The notes below the pieces were generated by a model, which saw only the letters and a list, made by a program, of their open reading frames with translations, was not told where the DNA came from and searched no databases. The position numbers and the translations under genes were made by a program. From Streptomyces albicerus (GTDB taxonomy: Bacteria; Actinomycetota; Actinomycetes; Streptomycetales; Streptomycetaceae), in the NCBI RefSeq assembly GCF_008905045.1, contig NZ_VWMY01000012.1, forward strand, positions 133,769 to 197,768: a stretch of 64,000 bases of DNA. The letters run 5' to 3'. The number at the start of each line of letters is the position of its first letter. Position 1 is the stretch's first letter. This document shows, piece after piece, positions 35,071 to 44,087 of this stretch.

Positions 35071-35527
35071 TGAACCTCGAAGCAAACGTCTCTGCCGGAA
35101 CAAAAGGCTCTTCTAAATGAGTTTGATCACTAGCCTCAAGGCTCCGTGTGGTCCAATCCCATGGAGGGCACCGGCATCCGCCGCTGGACGCAGTCATCCA
35201 TGACCCGCCCGGCAGGTAGGCGTCTTGAGGACAGGCAGTGTCGCTATGGCGTGCACCACAATGGCGCCAGAAAACGGACCGCACGTGGTGACGATGTCGC
35301 GCCATATCCTGACAACAACCTGATTAATGCAGTTGAAATGGCCCGCCGGGTGTTTCGGCGGGCCATTTCAACATCACTGTCGATGTAAACGATCAGATGT
35401 CGGCGCAACGGATGCGGCGTCCCAACCGGGAAGCCCGGTGGGCCGCCGCATTTACTAGCCCGGCTCGCAGGTGGTCGCCGCGTGGGACTGTGCGCGACCA
35501 CGGACGCTGTCGAGCGGTTCGGCCTAT
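35071..35527. other. intergenic stretch in insert, no gene recognised
   Basis: Between the IS5 remnant and the first secreted protein gene. Apart from the hairpin listed separately, I see no supported gene; open frames on both strands lack starts and domains. It may be further decayed mobile DNA. Confidence 0.45.
35332..35372 (-). terminator. 16-pair hairpin downstream of secreted protein gene
   Basis: GTTGAAATGGCCCGCC (35332-35347) and GGCGGGCCATTTCAAC (35357-35372) pair perfectly around nine bases. On the minus strand it lies 156 bases after the stop of the secreted protein gene, the likely transcript end. Confidence 0.7.
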
Positions 35528-35854
35528 TTACGTGGACTTGGTGATGATCCCGGCCGAGGAGAACTGCGTCTGTGCCGGGCAGAAGACCTGCGACCAGCCG
35601 CTGGTACGCCACCTGGGAGCATCGATGACGACAATGCCGCCCCCGTCCCAGCGTGTGCAATTGACGCTGGCCTTGTAGTGGCCGCCGTTGCTGTTGGTGC
35701 AGCGGGCCATCGCACCGTTTTCGAAGTTGTTCTGGTAGGTGCAGCCTGTCGGCCAGGCGGTTGCTCCAGCGGGCGCTGCGGAGGCTGCCCCCTGGAAGCC
35801 GAGGGTGAAGGCGGCTACCACGCCACCCATGGCGAGAATCGACCATTTCTTCAT
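35528..35854 (-). CDS. small secreted four-cysteine protein (paralogue A)
   Basis: A 108-residue protein with a clear Sec signal peptide (MKKWSILAMGG..., cleavage probably after ASA at 26). The mature part of ~80 residues has C38, C52, C66 and C92 in spacing C-x13-C-x13-C-x25-C, and shares AWPTGC, ARCxNSxGGHYxAS and SAGIxTK with the neighbouring gene. ATG 35854 has AAAGGAT nine bases upstream. I recognise no named family. Two disulfides are likely outside the cell. Its start lies 68 bases downstream of the stop of paralogue B on the same strand, so the two may be cotranscribed. Confidence 0.75.
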   Translation of the reverse strand: MKKWSILAMGGVVAAFTLGFQGAASAAPAGATAWPTGCTYQNNFENGAMARCTNSNGGHYKASVNCTRWDGGGIVVIDAPRWRTSGWSQVFCPAQTQFSSAGIITKST

Positions 35855-35922
35855 TGGCGTGGATCCTTTCGCTGCGCGGTCATTTAGAGGTGTGCCGTGT
35901 GCGGGAGGCTGGCGCCTCGCAT

Positions 35923-36243
35923 TCAGGACGCCTTGGTTGTGATGCCGGCGGACACAGTTCTGGTCGATCCCTGGCAATAGGCCCTGGAGAACGAGCCATT
36001 ATTCCGCCAGTCGCCCTCGAAAAACTTGATGGCGCCAGTGTCTGTGTCCTTGCACATCGCGGAGGCGCGGTAGTGGCCGCCATGCGAGTTGCTGCACCTC
36101 GCCACAGTCATTTTCGTGTCAACGACCTCGTACGAGCATCCCGTCGGCCATGCCGTAGTGGCTGCTGACGCCGTGACGGGCGCCGAGAGCATAAGGCCGA
36201 GCATTGCGGATCCTGTAAGGATAATTCTCGTTGTCGTACGCAC
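35923..36243 (-). CDS. small secreted four-cysteine protein (paralogue B)
   Basis: A 106-residue paralogue of the preceding entry. Signal peptide to about residue 28 (VTASA), then C36, C50, C64 and C90, with exactly the same cysteine spacing. Shared blocks include AWPTGC, ARCSNSHGGHYRAS, the WR-x-x-G-S region and SAGITTKAS at the C-terminus. GTG 36243 has GGGGAT six bases upstream. Overall identity is modest, so the duplication is old or selection has driven divergence. Function unknown; small secreted cysteine-rich proteins include inhibitors, toxins and wall-binding proteins. Confidence 0.75.
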   Translation of the reverse strand: MRTTTRIILTGSAMLGLMLSAPVTASAATTAWPTGCSYEVVDTKMTVARCSNSHGGHYRASAMCKDTDTGAIKFFEGDWRNNGSFSRAYCQGSTRTVSAGITTKAS

Positions 36244-36448
36244 TCAGATCCCCGTTCTTTTGGATTCGGTCCCTTTGTGTCGGGTTGACATGCTTGAGAC
36301 CCCCGCTACGAGGCTCAACCATTTCCACAACCAACCTCTCGGACTTGGAGCACGCAGAACACCCCCCGACGGATGGAAGCCTCACCCAACTCCCCCCAAG
36401 GTGGGGGTTGACATCCTCCCCAAAAGGACCCCAAGCGCAGAACCATTA

Positions 36449-37802
36449 GCGGTAGTTTGTTAAACCCGGCGGTAGTTGGGGTTGACGTGCGGTCTCGTCG
36501 GGCGTGCAACGGTGGAGCGGGGTTCCGTCGAGCATTGGAGGTCGGCGACGACTGCGCGTCGTCCGTGCCCGCCCGCGCCGGGGCCGTTGGCGGAGTACAC
36601 GGCCCGGTTTGACGACCTGTTCGCCGACCTGGCCCAGAGGCGGGGGTTTCGCGACTACCTCACGGGGCTGCTCACGCCACGGGACCGGAACAAGACGATT
36701 ACTTGTCTGGCCGGGGCGGAGCCGGTGGTCGGCGCGGGTGGCACGGTGGTGCAGCGGCTGCAGTTCTTCCTGTCGGAGTCGTCCTGGGACGCCGACCGAG
36801 TCAACGACCGGCGGCTTCAGATGCTGTGCACGCAGGAGACGACCGCGCCGCACGACGGCGGGGTGATCGTCATCGACGACTCCGGCGACCGCAAGGACGG
36901 CACGATCACCGCACATGTGGGTCGACAGTGGCTGGGGCGGTTGGGCAACACCGACAGCAGAATCGTCACGGTGACCACGGTCTGGACCGACGGACACGTG
37001 TACTTCGCGCTGCGCGAGGCCGACCTTCCCTATGTGGTGGCGCTCAAGCCGCACCGCGGCACCTGGGCACGCGCCGACCAGCCGCACACCCCGATCGACG
37101 CCGCCCGTGCCCTGACCGGGACCGATCCCGACCATCCGGGCGACTGGACACCGGTTGAGCGCCACTTCCGCGACGGGCACACCGAGACCTGGTGGACCGC
37201 CGATGCCCGCCTGGGCGGCTATGATCCCGACAGCCCGTGCCGCCTGGTCGTGGCCACCACCGACCCGGGCACACTGCCGGAGAAGGCCACCTGGTACCTG
37301 GCCACCAACCTGCCCCACCCCGACGCGCCGCACGCCGCCACCAGCCAGCACCCGCCGGCCGACCTCGCCGAGATCGTCCGGTTGTACAGGCTGCGGCCGT
37401 GGATCGAGCAGAGCTACAAGCAGATCAAGGACGAGCTCGGCTGGGGCTTCCAGTCCGCTCCGACCGGGCCATCCGCCGCCACCAGACCCTGGTGAACTGC
37501 GTCTTCTCCCTCTGCTGGAATCAATGGTTCGCCCCACCCGGACCGCTGGACGCCACCGCACCGGACCCCTGCCCCGACGACCGGCCAGAGAGCGGGACCA
37601 GGCACACCCCACCAGCCCCAACTGCCTTGCTGGCCCAGGACCTTACGCGCCGTTCGGTCCTGGCTCACCCCTGCCACCACCCTGCGTCGCTGGTGGCGGG
37701 CCTGGATCGACAAGGACCCGCCGCCCGAACTCCAGGCCCTGCTCGACGCGGTCGCAGCCGGTCACGGCCTTGATCTCTACTGCCGGGTTTAACGAACTAC
37801 CG
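36449..37802 (+). mobile_element. IS701-type insertion sequence with decayed transposase
   Basis: Terminal inverted repeats of 26 bases, 36449-36474 and 37777-37802, match at 24 positions (core GTTAAACCCGG). The element is about 1.35 kb. Inside is a single transposase-derived region in the plus direction. I see no clear target-site duplication, which suggests flanking change after insertion. The transposase stop TAA lies within the right repeat, a typical compact IS layout. Confidence 0.88.
36504..37792 (+). pseudogene. IS701 family DDE transposase, deleted and frameshifted
   Basis: Family blocks are clear: FDDLFADLAQRRGFRDYLTG, the first catalytic region VIVIDDSGDRKDG, HVGRQWLGRLGNTDS, ALKPHRGTWARADQPHTPID, EIVRLYRLRPWIEQSYKQIK. 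Two kinds of damage: between VTTVWTDGHVYF and ALREADLPYVV about 50 residues expected in relatives, including the middle catalytic Asp, are absent. After KDELGW (near 37440) the frame shifts, so VRSDRAIRRHQTLVNC and, after another shift, RAVRSWLTPATTLRRWW and LDLYCRV lie in other frames. The product is inactive unless supplied in trans. Confidence 0.85.
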
Positions 37803-38038
37803 GTAGCTCACGCAATTGCAAATGATTGCCCTTTATGACTCAAAGAGAATATATGCACGATGGGCGATAAATGCAGAATGATTCACATTGACGAGAGTGA
37901 AGCTCAAGAAGGGCTCAATTTTGAGTAATCGCACTCGAGCTTCTTCAGCGAGATTGATAAACTGAACTGAGTACACTTACCGCGCTGCCCTCCTGACCAG
38001 AGTGGCAGCCTTTGCGAGGCACGGATTACGGGGGCCAC
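37803..38038. other. AT-rich region upstream of orphan regulator
   Basis: 236 bases with the lowest GC in the window, between the IS right end and the regulator. It probably contains the regulator's promoter. No gene is supported. Confidence 0.5.
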
Positions 38039-38698
38039 GTGATACGGGTCACACTTGTTGACGATCGGCGATTTTTTCGAGCAGGCTTGCGCGCCATCTT
38101 GGAATCTCAGCTCAAACTGAGCGTGGTCGCCGAAGGGAATACACACGAAGCGTCATCCTTGATTGAAGTCACACGCCCCGAACTTGTCTTGTTCTGCTTT
38201 TCTTCGCATACAGAAGCAATTCGACCCCTCGCCCAACTGAGGCAGCTTGCACAGTCTCCTGCGGTTCTCGTTATAGCGGAATCCATCTCGAAAAGAGGAG
38301 CGCGCCAACTGCTCACCCTTGGCGCATCCGGAATCCTGCTGCAAGAAAGCGCATCACAGCATCTACCATGGGCCGTTCTTGCGGCATCTCAAGGGGGCTG
38401 CGCCCTCTCTCCTGAGATCTCCAAACAGGTCATCCACGAATACACTGCCCCAGCCACAGAGTCGGCACTGAAGAGAGCTGCACAGACGAAGATCTGCGCC
38501 CTCACCGCAAGGGAGCGCGAAGTCCTAGAATTATTGAGTGAGGGCCTCCCAAATCAAGCCATAGCCCATTTTCTGACCATCAGTCCGGGGACCGTGAAGG
38601 ATCACGTACGTTCCGTATGCTCGAAACTGAATGCCGATAGCCGCTTCCACGCTGCTCGCATCGCATGGCAGGCCAAAGAATGCCGTATCTCGGCTTGA
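38039..38698 (+). CDS. orphan NarL/LuxR-type regulator with atypical receiver and a TTA codon
   Basis: A 219-residue protein. An N-terminal receiver-like domain keeps VTLVDDRRFFRAGL and the later GASGILLQESA loop, but the phospho-acceptor position (about residue 53, in PELVLFCFS) is not Asp, so it should not be phosphorylated in the usual way. The C-terminal HTH is intact: LTAREREVLELLSEGLPNQA and ISPGTVKDHVRSVCSKLN. GTG 38039 was chosen over a TTG at 38012; GGGGG precedes it. A TTA leucine codon lies at 38531-38533, so translation should depend on the bldA tRNA. GC is clearly below the flanks, a sign of transfer. No kinase is adjacent. Confidence 0.85.
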   Translation: MIRVTLVDDRRFFRAGLRAILESQLKLSVVAEGNTHEASSLIEVTRPELVLFCFSSHTEAIRPLAQLRQLAQSPAVLVIAESISKRGARQLLTLGASGILLQESASQHLPWAVLAASQGGCALSPEISKQVIHEYTAPATESALKRAAQTKICALTAREREVLELLSEGLPNQAIAHFLTISPGTVKDHVRSVCSKLNADSRFHAARIAWQAKECRISA

Positions 38699-38721
38699 CG
38701 TAATAGGTGAATCCTCGAGAT

Positions 38722-38743
38722 CTCTCACCGGGCCCGGCGAGAG
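38722..38743 (+). terminator. short hairpin after orphan regulator
   Basis: CTCTC-A-CCGGG pairs with CCCGG-C-GAGAG over 38722-38743 with almost no loop, 24 bases after the stop. Weak to moderate terminator candidate; also close to the right edge of the low-GC insert. Confidence 0.45.
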
Positions 38744-38989
38744 TGTGCGTCATGGCGACCGCTCAGCCGTAGGTTGCCCGTAAGGCGCCATAGCCCCTTG
38801 GCCGCTCCGGCACGTGGCTCGGCCTTGATTCAGTAACCGTCTGCCGACCAGCCGTGGAGGGCACTGCCTCCGTCACTTGACGCAAGCACCGGCAGTGGGT
38901 TGCATACGTTCTGTGATCGTGCACCCCGCTCCAACTGCCAGTCCCGGTAAGACACTCTGGACACCGCTCCGGGCAGGGGGCACCGCGCC

Positions 38990-40585
38990 GTGGACCCGGT
39001 GATCATCGTCGGAGCGGGGCCCGTCGGACTCACGCTCGCCCTGGCGCTGGCGCGGCAGGAGGTCCCGTCGGTCGTCCTGGACGAGGGGCCCGGCAAGGAC
39101 GAACAGCGGCTCGCGCGGACCGTCGTACTGCGTGAGGACACCGCCGCGCTCATCGAGCGGCTGACGGGTTTCCCCGTCACCGAAGCCGGTTTCCGTTGGG
39201 CCGGATGGCGGTCGATGCGGCGCAAGCAGGTGATGCGGCAGATCACGTTCGGCGACGACGAACCCGCGCCGTTGCACGTCCCCCAGCACGTGCTGACCGC
39301 CGCCCTCAGGGAGGCGATCACAGCCGAGAGCCTGGTCAAGATCGCCGTGGAGAGCCGCCTCGACTCGATCGAGCAGGAGACCTCGGGCGTCACGGCGCAC
39401 ACCCGCGGCCCCAAGGGGACGTGGTGGCGCGGCAGCTACCTGGTCGGCTGCGACGGACCGCGCTCGACGGTGCGCAAGCTCCAGGACATCCGCTTCCCGG
39501 GCCGCACCGCCGTGGAGCGGCACGCCGTCGCCGCGCTGCGTACGGAACTTCCGTGGCCCGGTGAGGCGTTGCTGCACCGGATGCCGCCGTGGCGGACGTC
39601 GGGCCCCTCGGCCGGAGAGGTGACCGCACGACCCCTCGCCGACGACGTGTGGCGCCTGGACTGGCTGCTGCCGCCGGGCAAGGACCTGGTCACCCCGGAC
39701 CTGCTGGTGGCGCGCGTCCGCGAGACCCTCGCGGGTTGGAGCGGGGGTTCCACACCGCCGTACGAACTGCTCGACACCGGAGTCCACACCGTCCACCACA
39801 GGCTGGCGCGACGGTGGCGGGCCGGCCGTGTCTTCCTCGCCGGGGACGCCGCGCATCTGCTCGGCGCGCTCGGCACGCAGGGCCTCGACGAAGGCCTGCG
39901 GGACGCCGACAACCTCGCGTGGAAGCTGGCCTTCGCCTGGCACCACGGCCCGCACGAGGCGCTGCTCGACAGCTATCAGGTGGAGCGGCGCGCCGTCGTC
40001 GCCGCCCGGCTGCGCGCCGCCGACCAGTCACTGCCGGTGCTGCGCGCCGGCGGCCTGCGCTCCGCGGTGCGCGGGTCGGCTCGCGGCCACGACGCGTTGC
40101 TCACGGACAGTCACCTGGGGCGCGGCCTGCTGGGCGCGCCCGGAGCGTACGCCGATTCGCCGCTCGCGCCTCCACGCGCCGAGTCGTCGGTCGAGGTCGG
40201 CACGGCCGTGGGTGACCAGGTCTTCGATGTGCGGGTGACGGCGGAGGACGGTTCCTTCGTACGGCTGCGGGACCGGCTGGGCCGTGGGGCGCTCCTCGTG
40301 CTGCTGATCGCGCCGGGGACCGGAGTGTGGGAGCGCAAGCACTGGGTGACGGCCGGGATCATGCCGCGGCTCGCGGCCGCCGTGACCGCGCTGCCGCACC
40401 GCGCCGAGCTGCTGGTCACCGAGAGCTACCCTGGCGCGGCCGCGCACACGGTGCTGCTGATCCGTCCGGACGGGCACCTCGTCACGGCGTTGAGCGGGGT
40501 GCGTCCGGCTGATCTGTACGAGGCGGCGGAGGCGGCGCTGGGCGGCCCCCGGACCACGGCAGAGGCCACGGCTGGTACGTCCTGA
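38990..40585 (+). CDS. FAD-dependent aromatic monooxygenase (PHBH/UbiH family)
   Basis: A 531-residue flavoprotein hydroxylase. It has the N-terminal dinucleotide motif VIIVGAGPVGLTLALALAR, the DG motif LVGCDGPRSTVRK near residue 155 and the GD motif FLAGDAAHLLGALGTQGLDE near 280. The C-terminal ~150 residues form the thioredoxin-like domain seen in aromatic polyketide hydroxylases. GTG 38990 has AGGGGG upstream. It stands alone, first conserved gene to the right of the insert, with cysteine dioxygenase following after 234 bases. The substrate is unknown; a phenolic compound is likely. Confidence 0.88.
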   Translation: MDPVIIVGAGPVGLTLALALARQEVPSVVLDEGPGKDEQRLARTVVLREDTAALIERLTGFPVTEAGFRWAGWRSMRRKQVMRQITFGDDEPAPLHVPQHVLTAALREAITAESLVKIAVESRLDSIEQETSGVTAHTRGPKGTWWRGSYLVGCDGPRSTVRKLQDIRFPGRTAVERHAVAALRTELPWPGEALLHRMPPWRTSGPSAGEVTARPLADDVWRLDWLLPPGKDLVTPDLLVARVRETLAGWSGGSTPPYELLDTGVHTVHHRLARRWRAGRVFLAGDAAHLLGALGTQGLDEGLRDADNLAWKLAFAWHHGPHEALLDSYQVERRAVVAARLRAADQSLPVLRAGGLRSAVRGSARGHDALLTDSHLGRGLLGAPGAYADSPLAPPRAESSVEVGTAVGDQVFDVRVTAEDGSFVRLRDRLGRGALLVLLIAPGTGVWERKHWVTAGIMPRLAAAVTALPHRAELLVTESYPGAAAHTVLLIRPDGHLVTALSGVRPADLYEAAEAALGGPRTTAEATAGTS

Positions 40586-40819
40586 GCGCCCTCTGTCCAT
40601 ACGGTGACACCGAATTGACCGGCCTGCACCGTCATGGTGTACTCCGGATCGTGACCGACACCTGTGTACGCCTGTGGCGGAGGGTCCATATGGACCTCGT
40701 CCGCTACGCGGGCTGCGTGTGTCGCCCGTCCTTCTGAATTCGCATTCCTCTTCACCCGCGCGCGCCACCGAAATGTACTGCCGCGCGCTCCCACGCGAAC
40801 GCTGATCAGGACGGTGCCC

Positions 40820-41362
40820 GTGTCTGTCTCCCCTTCTGTTGCATCCCCTTCCGTCTCCGCTCCGGCTCACACGCCCACCCAGGCCGAGCTGCTCGACTTC
40901 GTCCGGCGCACGGCCGCGGACACGGAGCTGATCACTTCCCTGCCGCTCGACCCCGAGGGCCGTACATGGGTACGCCTCGACGGCCCCGGTGGCAGCGAGG
41001 CCTGGCTCATCGGCTGGCCGCCCGGCACGGGGACCGGCTGGCACGACCACGCCGAGTCGGTCGGCGCCTTCCTCACCGCGTCGGGCGAGCTCAAGGAGAA
41101 CTCGCTCACCGCCCGGCTGCCCACCGACGGCTGGAAGACCCTCGAACTCACCGAGGACATCGACCGGGAGCGGCGACTGCCGGCCGGCAAGGGGCGCTCC
41201 TTCGGCCGCCACCATGTGCACGAGGTGCTCAACGAGTCCACCGAGGAGCACGCGATCTCCGTCCACGCGTACTACCCGCCCCTGCCGCGGATCCGCCGCT
41301 ACAGCCGCAGCGGCCAGGTCCTGCGCCTCGAGCAGGTCGAGCGTCCGGAGGACTGGCAGTGA
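40820..41362 (+). CDS. cysteine dioxygenase-type cupin enzyme
   Basis: A 180-residue cupin. The iron ligands are readable: the HxH pair in GWHDHAESVGAFLTASGEL and the later histidine in GRHHVHEVLNES. These match thiol dioxygenases that oxidise cysteine to the sulfinate. GTG 40820 was chosen because AGGA lies eight bases upstream; GTG 40814 is only two bases from it. It is followed by a short frame that may be a remnant and then a strong hairpin. Substrate choice between cysteine and 3-mercaptopropionate cannot be settled. Confidence 0.87.
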   Translation: MSVSPSVASPSVSAPAHTPTQAELLDFVRRTAADTELITSLPLDPEGRTWVRLDGPGGSEAWLIGWPPGTGTGWHDHAESVGAFLTASGELKENSLTARLPTDGWKTLELTEDIDRERRLPAGKGRSFGRHHVHEVLNESTEEHAISVHAYYPPLPRIRRYSRSGQVLRLEQVERPEDWQ

Positions 41363-41497
41363 CCGCGGAACGTCCCGCGGGAGCCGAACCGTCGTGTCGG
41401 ATTCGACGAGTCGCCGGAGCGGGCGGGACCCCGACCTGCGCGTCGTGATCGTCTGCTTCCCTGGCGTGCCCCGGCGGCTTCCTGGGCATATGTAGCG

Positions 41498-41528
41498 GTG
41501 GGGGCCCCTTCATGTAAGGGGCCCCCAC
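41498..41528. terminator. bidirectional hairpin between cysteine dioxygenase and FtsX-type gene
   Basis: GTGGGGGCCCCTT (41498-41510) and AAGGGGCCCCCAC (41516-41528) form a perfect 13-pair stem with a five-base loop, between converging genes. Confidence 0.9.
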
Positions 41529-41555
41529 CATTGCGTACCGCCCCTTACTCCCTGG

Positions 41556-44087
41556 TCACTCCCTGGCCGTCGCCACCGTGACGGCACGGGCCTTGAGGGC
41601 CACGCGCCCCGGCAGCGCGGTGGCGACGAGGGCGAGCAGTCCGGCGGTCGCGACCACCGCGACGTACACCAGGGGAGTGACGGCCGGGGCCGCACTGCCC
41701 GTCATTCCGATGCTGAAGGCCGTGAGGACTGCGAGCGCGATGCCGCTGCCGAGGGCCGTGGCCAGGAGCAGCACCGACAGTGCCTCGGTCCGCAGCATCC
41801 GCAGCACCTGACGGCGGGTGGCGCCGGCGAGGCGGAGCAACGCGAACTCGCGGACGCGCTCGGAGACCGACATGGCGAGCGTGTTGACGACGGCGATGGC
41901 GGTGAAGGCCAGGACGAGCCCCATGGCGAAGTAGTTGACCTCGGCGTTCGCCTGCTGGCGCTCGGCCTGCAGCGAGTCCGCGGTGGCGGGTGAGACAACC
42001 CGGACACCCGGGAACTTCCGGACAGCGGCCGCGAGTTCTTCCTGTGAACGGGAGGTGGAGACGAGGACGGTGGCCGCGAGCGGGTTGTCGACATGCCGGG
42101 CGACCAGGTCGTGGGCCATGGTGAGGTCACCGAAGCCGAGGCCCCTGGCATAGACGGCGGCGACGGTGAGGGTGACGGGCGTACCGTCGCCGAGGGTGAG
42201 TTTCAGTGTGCTGCCGGGCTTCAAGTGGAGCTGGTCCGCGGCGAGTTCGCTGATGGCGACGGTGTCCTTGGTGAGCTCGGCGAGGGAGCCCGCGGTGACG
42301 TCGGGGTCCCAGGTGCGGGTCAGGCCGGCGGGCGTGACGCCCTGTGCCGCGTACTTGTCGAGTCCCACGCGGACGGTCGTGCGGACGACTTCGGTGGCGA
42401 CGTCGTGGTCCGTACGCAGCTGCCGTGTGGCCTGCTCAGGGACGCCAGGGCCCTGTGCGGCGAGGACCCAGTCCGCGCGGATGCCTTCGCGGGCCTGGGC
42501 TCGGGCGGCGTGCCCCAGGGTCGGCTGGACGAAGAGGACGGTGCAGGTCATACCGATGAGGAGGGTGAGCGGGGTGACGACGGAGGCCATACGGGCTGCG
42601 TTCCCGCGCAGGTTGGCGGTGGCGAGCCTGCCGCCCGGGCCGGTGAGCCGAAGCGGACCGCCCAGGATCGCCACGGTCGCCCGAACAAGGAGGGGCCCCA
42701 GCAATGCCACGGCCGAGGCGAGGACCACAACGGCCAGGAATGTCACGGGAGTCGAGGCCGGCTCGGTGCGCAGGACGCTGAGTACGGCGACGAGGACCGC
42801 ACCTCCGGCGAGCAGCACGAGCCCCGCGAGAATGCGCCCCCAGGCGGGTCGGGTGCGCTCGGCCCTGGCCTCGGCGAGCGCCTCGGCCGGGCGAATACGG
42901 GCGATGCGGCGGGAGGAGACACGGGCGGCGGCCCAGGCTCCGAAGAGGGTGGCGGCGACGGCGGCGAACAGCGGGAACACACTGACCGTGTGCTGAAGCG
43001 TGGCGGGCACGGCGCCGAGGGCGACGAACCTGCCGTGCAGCCAGCCGCCCAGCGGCAGCCCCGCGAGAGCTCCGGCGACTCCGGCGGCCGCGCCGACGAG
43101 CAGGGCCTCGCGACCGAGGAGCTTGCGGATCTGTCCTGGTGTGGCGGCGATGGCACGCAGCAGGGCGAGTTCACGGTGCCGCTGCTGCACGGAGAGCGCG
43201 AAGGTGCCGACGACCACGAGGACGGCGACGAGCAGGGACGTGCCGCCCATCGCGCCGCCCATGCTGACGAGCTTGATCCGGGCGGCGGCCGCGTCCAGGA
43301 ACTCGACGCGGCCTCGCTCGTCACCGGCGCTGATCTGCGCGGTGGTGCCGTGCAGCGCCTTGGCCACGGACGCTTTGAGCGTGGCCGTGTCCGTGCCCTT
43401 GGCCGGGACGACACCGAACGCCGTGACCTGGCCGGGGTGCGCGGCGAGGTCCTGGGCTTCGGCGGTGGAGAAGAAGAGCGAGGTCTGGTGACGTATGCCG
43501 TCCCCGGCGGGCGCTGCGATGCCGGTGACGCGGTACGTACGCGGGTTCTGGGTGGACTGGACGGTGAGGCGGTCACCTGGCTCGAGGTGAGCGCGGTCGG
43601 CGAGGTAGCGGTCGACGACCAGGTCGCCGCGCGCTCGGGGAGGGGTGCCGGTGGTGAGGGTGTACGGGGTGAGGGCCGCGGAGTCCCAGGCGTGCCCGTA
43701 GGCGGTCCGGCCGCCTGTGCCGGTGGGTGTCAACGGCTCGGCGAGGAAGGTCAGTTCGGGGATGACGCGATCGGCGCCGGGGACTTCGCCGAGCCTCGTG
43801 GTGAGTTTCTCCGGCAGCCAGGCCCGTTCGGCGATGGGTTTGGCCTTGTGTTTGGTCTTCGTCTTGCCCTTCTTGTGCTTGACGGTGGTCTGGTGGACGT
43901 TCTGGTCGGCGGAGACCACGACGGGGGCGGCGGCGTAGCGCTCGGTGCCGATGGTGCCGCGCAGTCCGGTTTCGAGGAGGGTGCCGCAGGCCGTGATGAG
44001 GGCGGCCGCGCACATCAGGGCGAGGAAGGCTCCGAGGAAACCGCCTTTGCGGTGCCGGACGGTCTGCAGGGCGTAGCGCAGCATCAT
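41556..44087 (-). CDS. FtsX-like ABC permease (MacB type), two FtsX domains
   Basis: An 843-residue membrane protein. It begins with MMLRYALQTVRHRKGG and a helix, followed by a large outer domain (residues ~50-250), an FtsX block of three helices (GGTSLLVAVLVVVGTFAL, then LFGREALLVGAAAG-like and FPLFAAVAATLFGAWAAARV), a further core block and a second FtsX block near the C-terminus (YFAMGLVLAFTAIAVVNTLAM). Such proteins export peptides or lipids, or act mechanically, together with a LolD-type ATPase. No ATPase gene is adjacent in this window, so its partner must be elsewhere. The ATG at 44087 overlaps the stop of the ArsR-type regulator by ATGA, implying coupled translation. Confidence 0.87.
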   Translation of the reverse strand: MMLRYALQTVRHRKGGFLGAFLALMCAAALITACGTLLETGLRGTIGTERYAAAPVVVSADQNVHQTTVKHKKGKTKTKHKAKPIAERAWLPEKLTTRLGEVPGADRVIPELTFLAEPLTPTGTGGRTAYGHAWDSAALTPYTLTTGTPPRARGDLVVDRYLADRAHLEPGDRLTVQSTQNPRTYRVTGIAAPAGDGIRHQTSLFFSTAEAQDLAAHPGQVTAFGVVPAKGTDTATLKASVAKALHGTTAQISAGDERGRVEFLDAAAARIKLVSMGGAMGGTSLLVAVLVVVGTFALSVQQRHRELALLRAIAATPGQIRKLLGREALLVGAAAGVAGALAGLPLGGWLHGRFVALGAVPATLQHTVSVFPLFAAVAATLFGAWAAARVSSRRIARIRPAEALAEARAERTRPAWGRILAGLVLLAGGAVLVAVLSVLRTEPASTPVTFLAVVVLASAVALLGPLLVRATVAILGGPLRLTGPGGRLATANLRGNAARMASVVTPLTLLIGMTCTVLFVQPTLGHAARAQAREGIRADWVLAAQGPGVPEQATRQLRTDHDVATEVVRTTVRVGLDKYAAQGVTPAGLTRTWDPDVTAGSLAELTKDTVAISELAADQLHLKPGSTLKLTLGDGTPVTLTVAAVYARGLGFGDLTMAHDLVARHVDNPLAATVLVSTSRSQEELAAAVRKFPGVRVVSPATADSLQAERQQANAEVNYFAMGLVLAFTAIAVVNTLAMSVSERVREFALLRLAGATRRQVLRMLRTEALSVLLLATALGSGIALAVLTAFSIGMTGSAAPAVTPLVYVAVVATAGLLALVATALPGRVALKARAVTVATARE

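Noticed and set aside
36446..37621. 391-codon open frame on the minus strand inside the IS element
   Set aside because: Antisense of the recognisable transposase blocks; it has no transposase motif itself.
41363..41452. Short frame directly after the cysteine dioxygenase
   Set aside because: Begins GTG near the stop and could be a remnant of a downstream partner gene, but is too short and lacks any recognisable domain.
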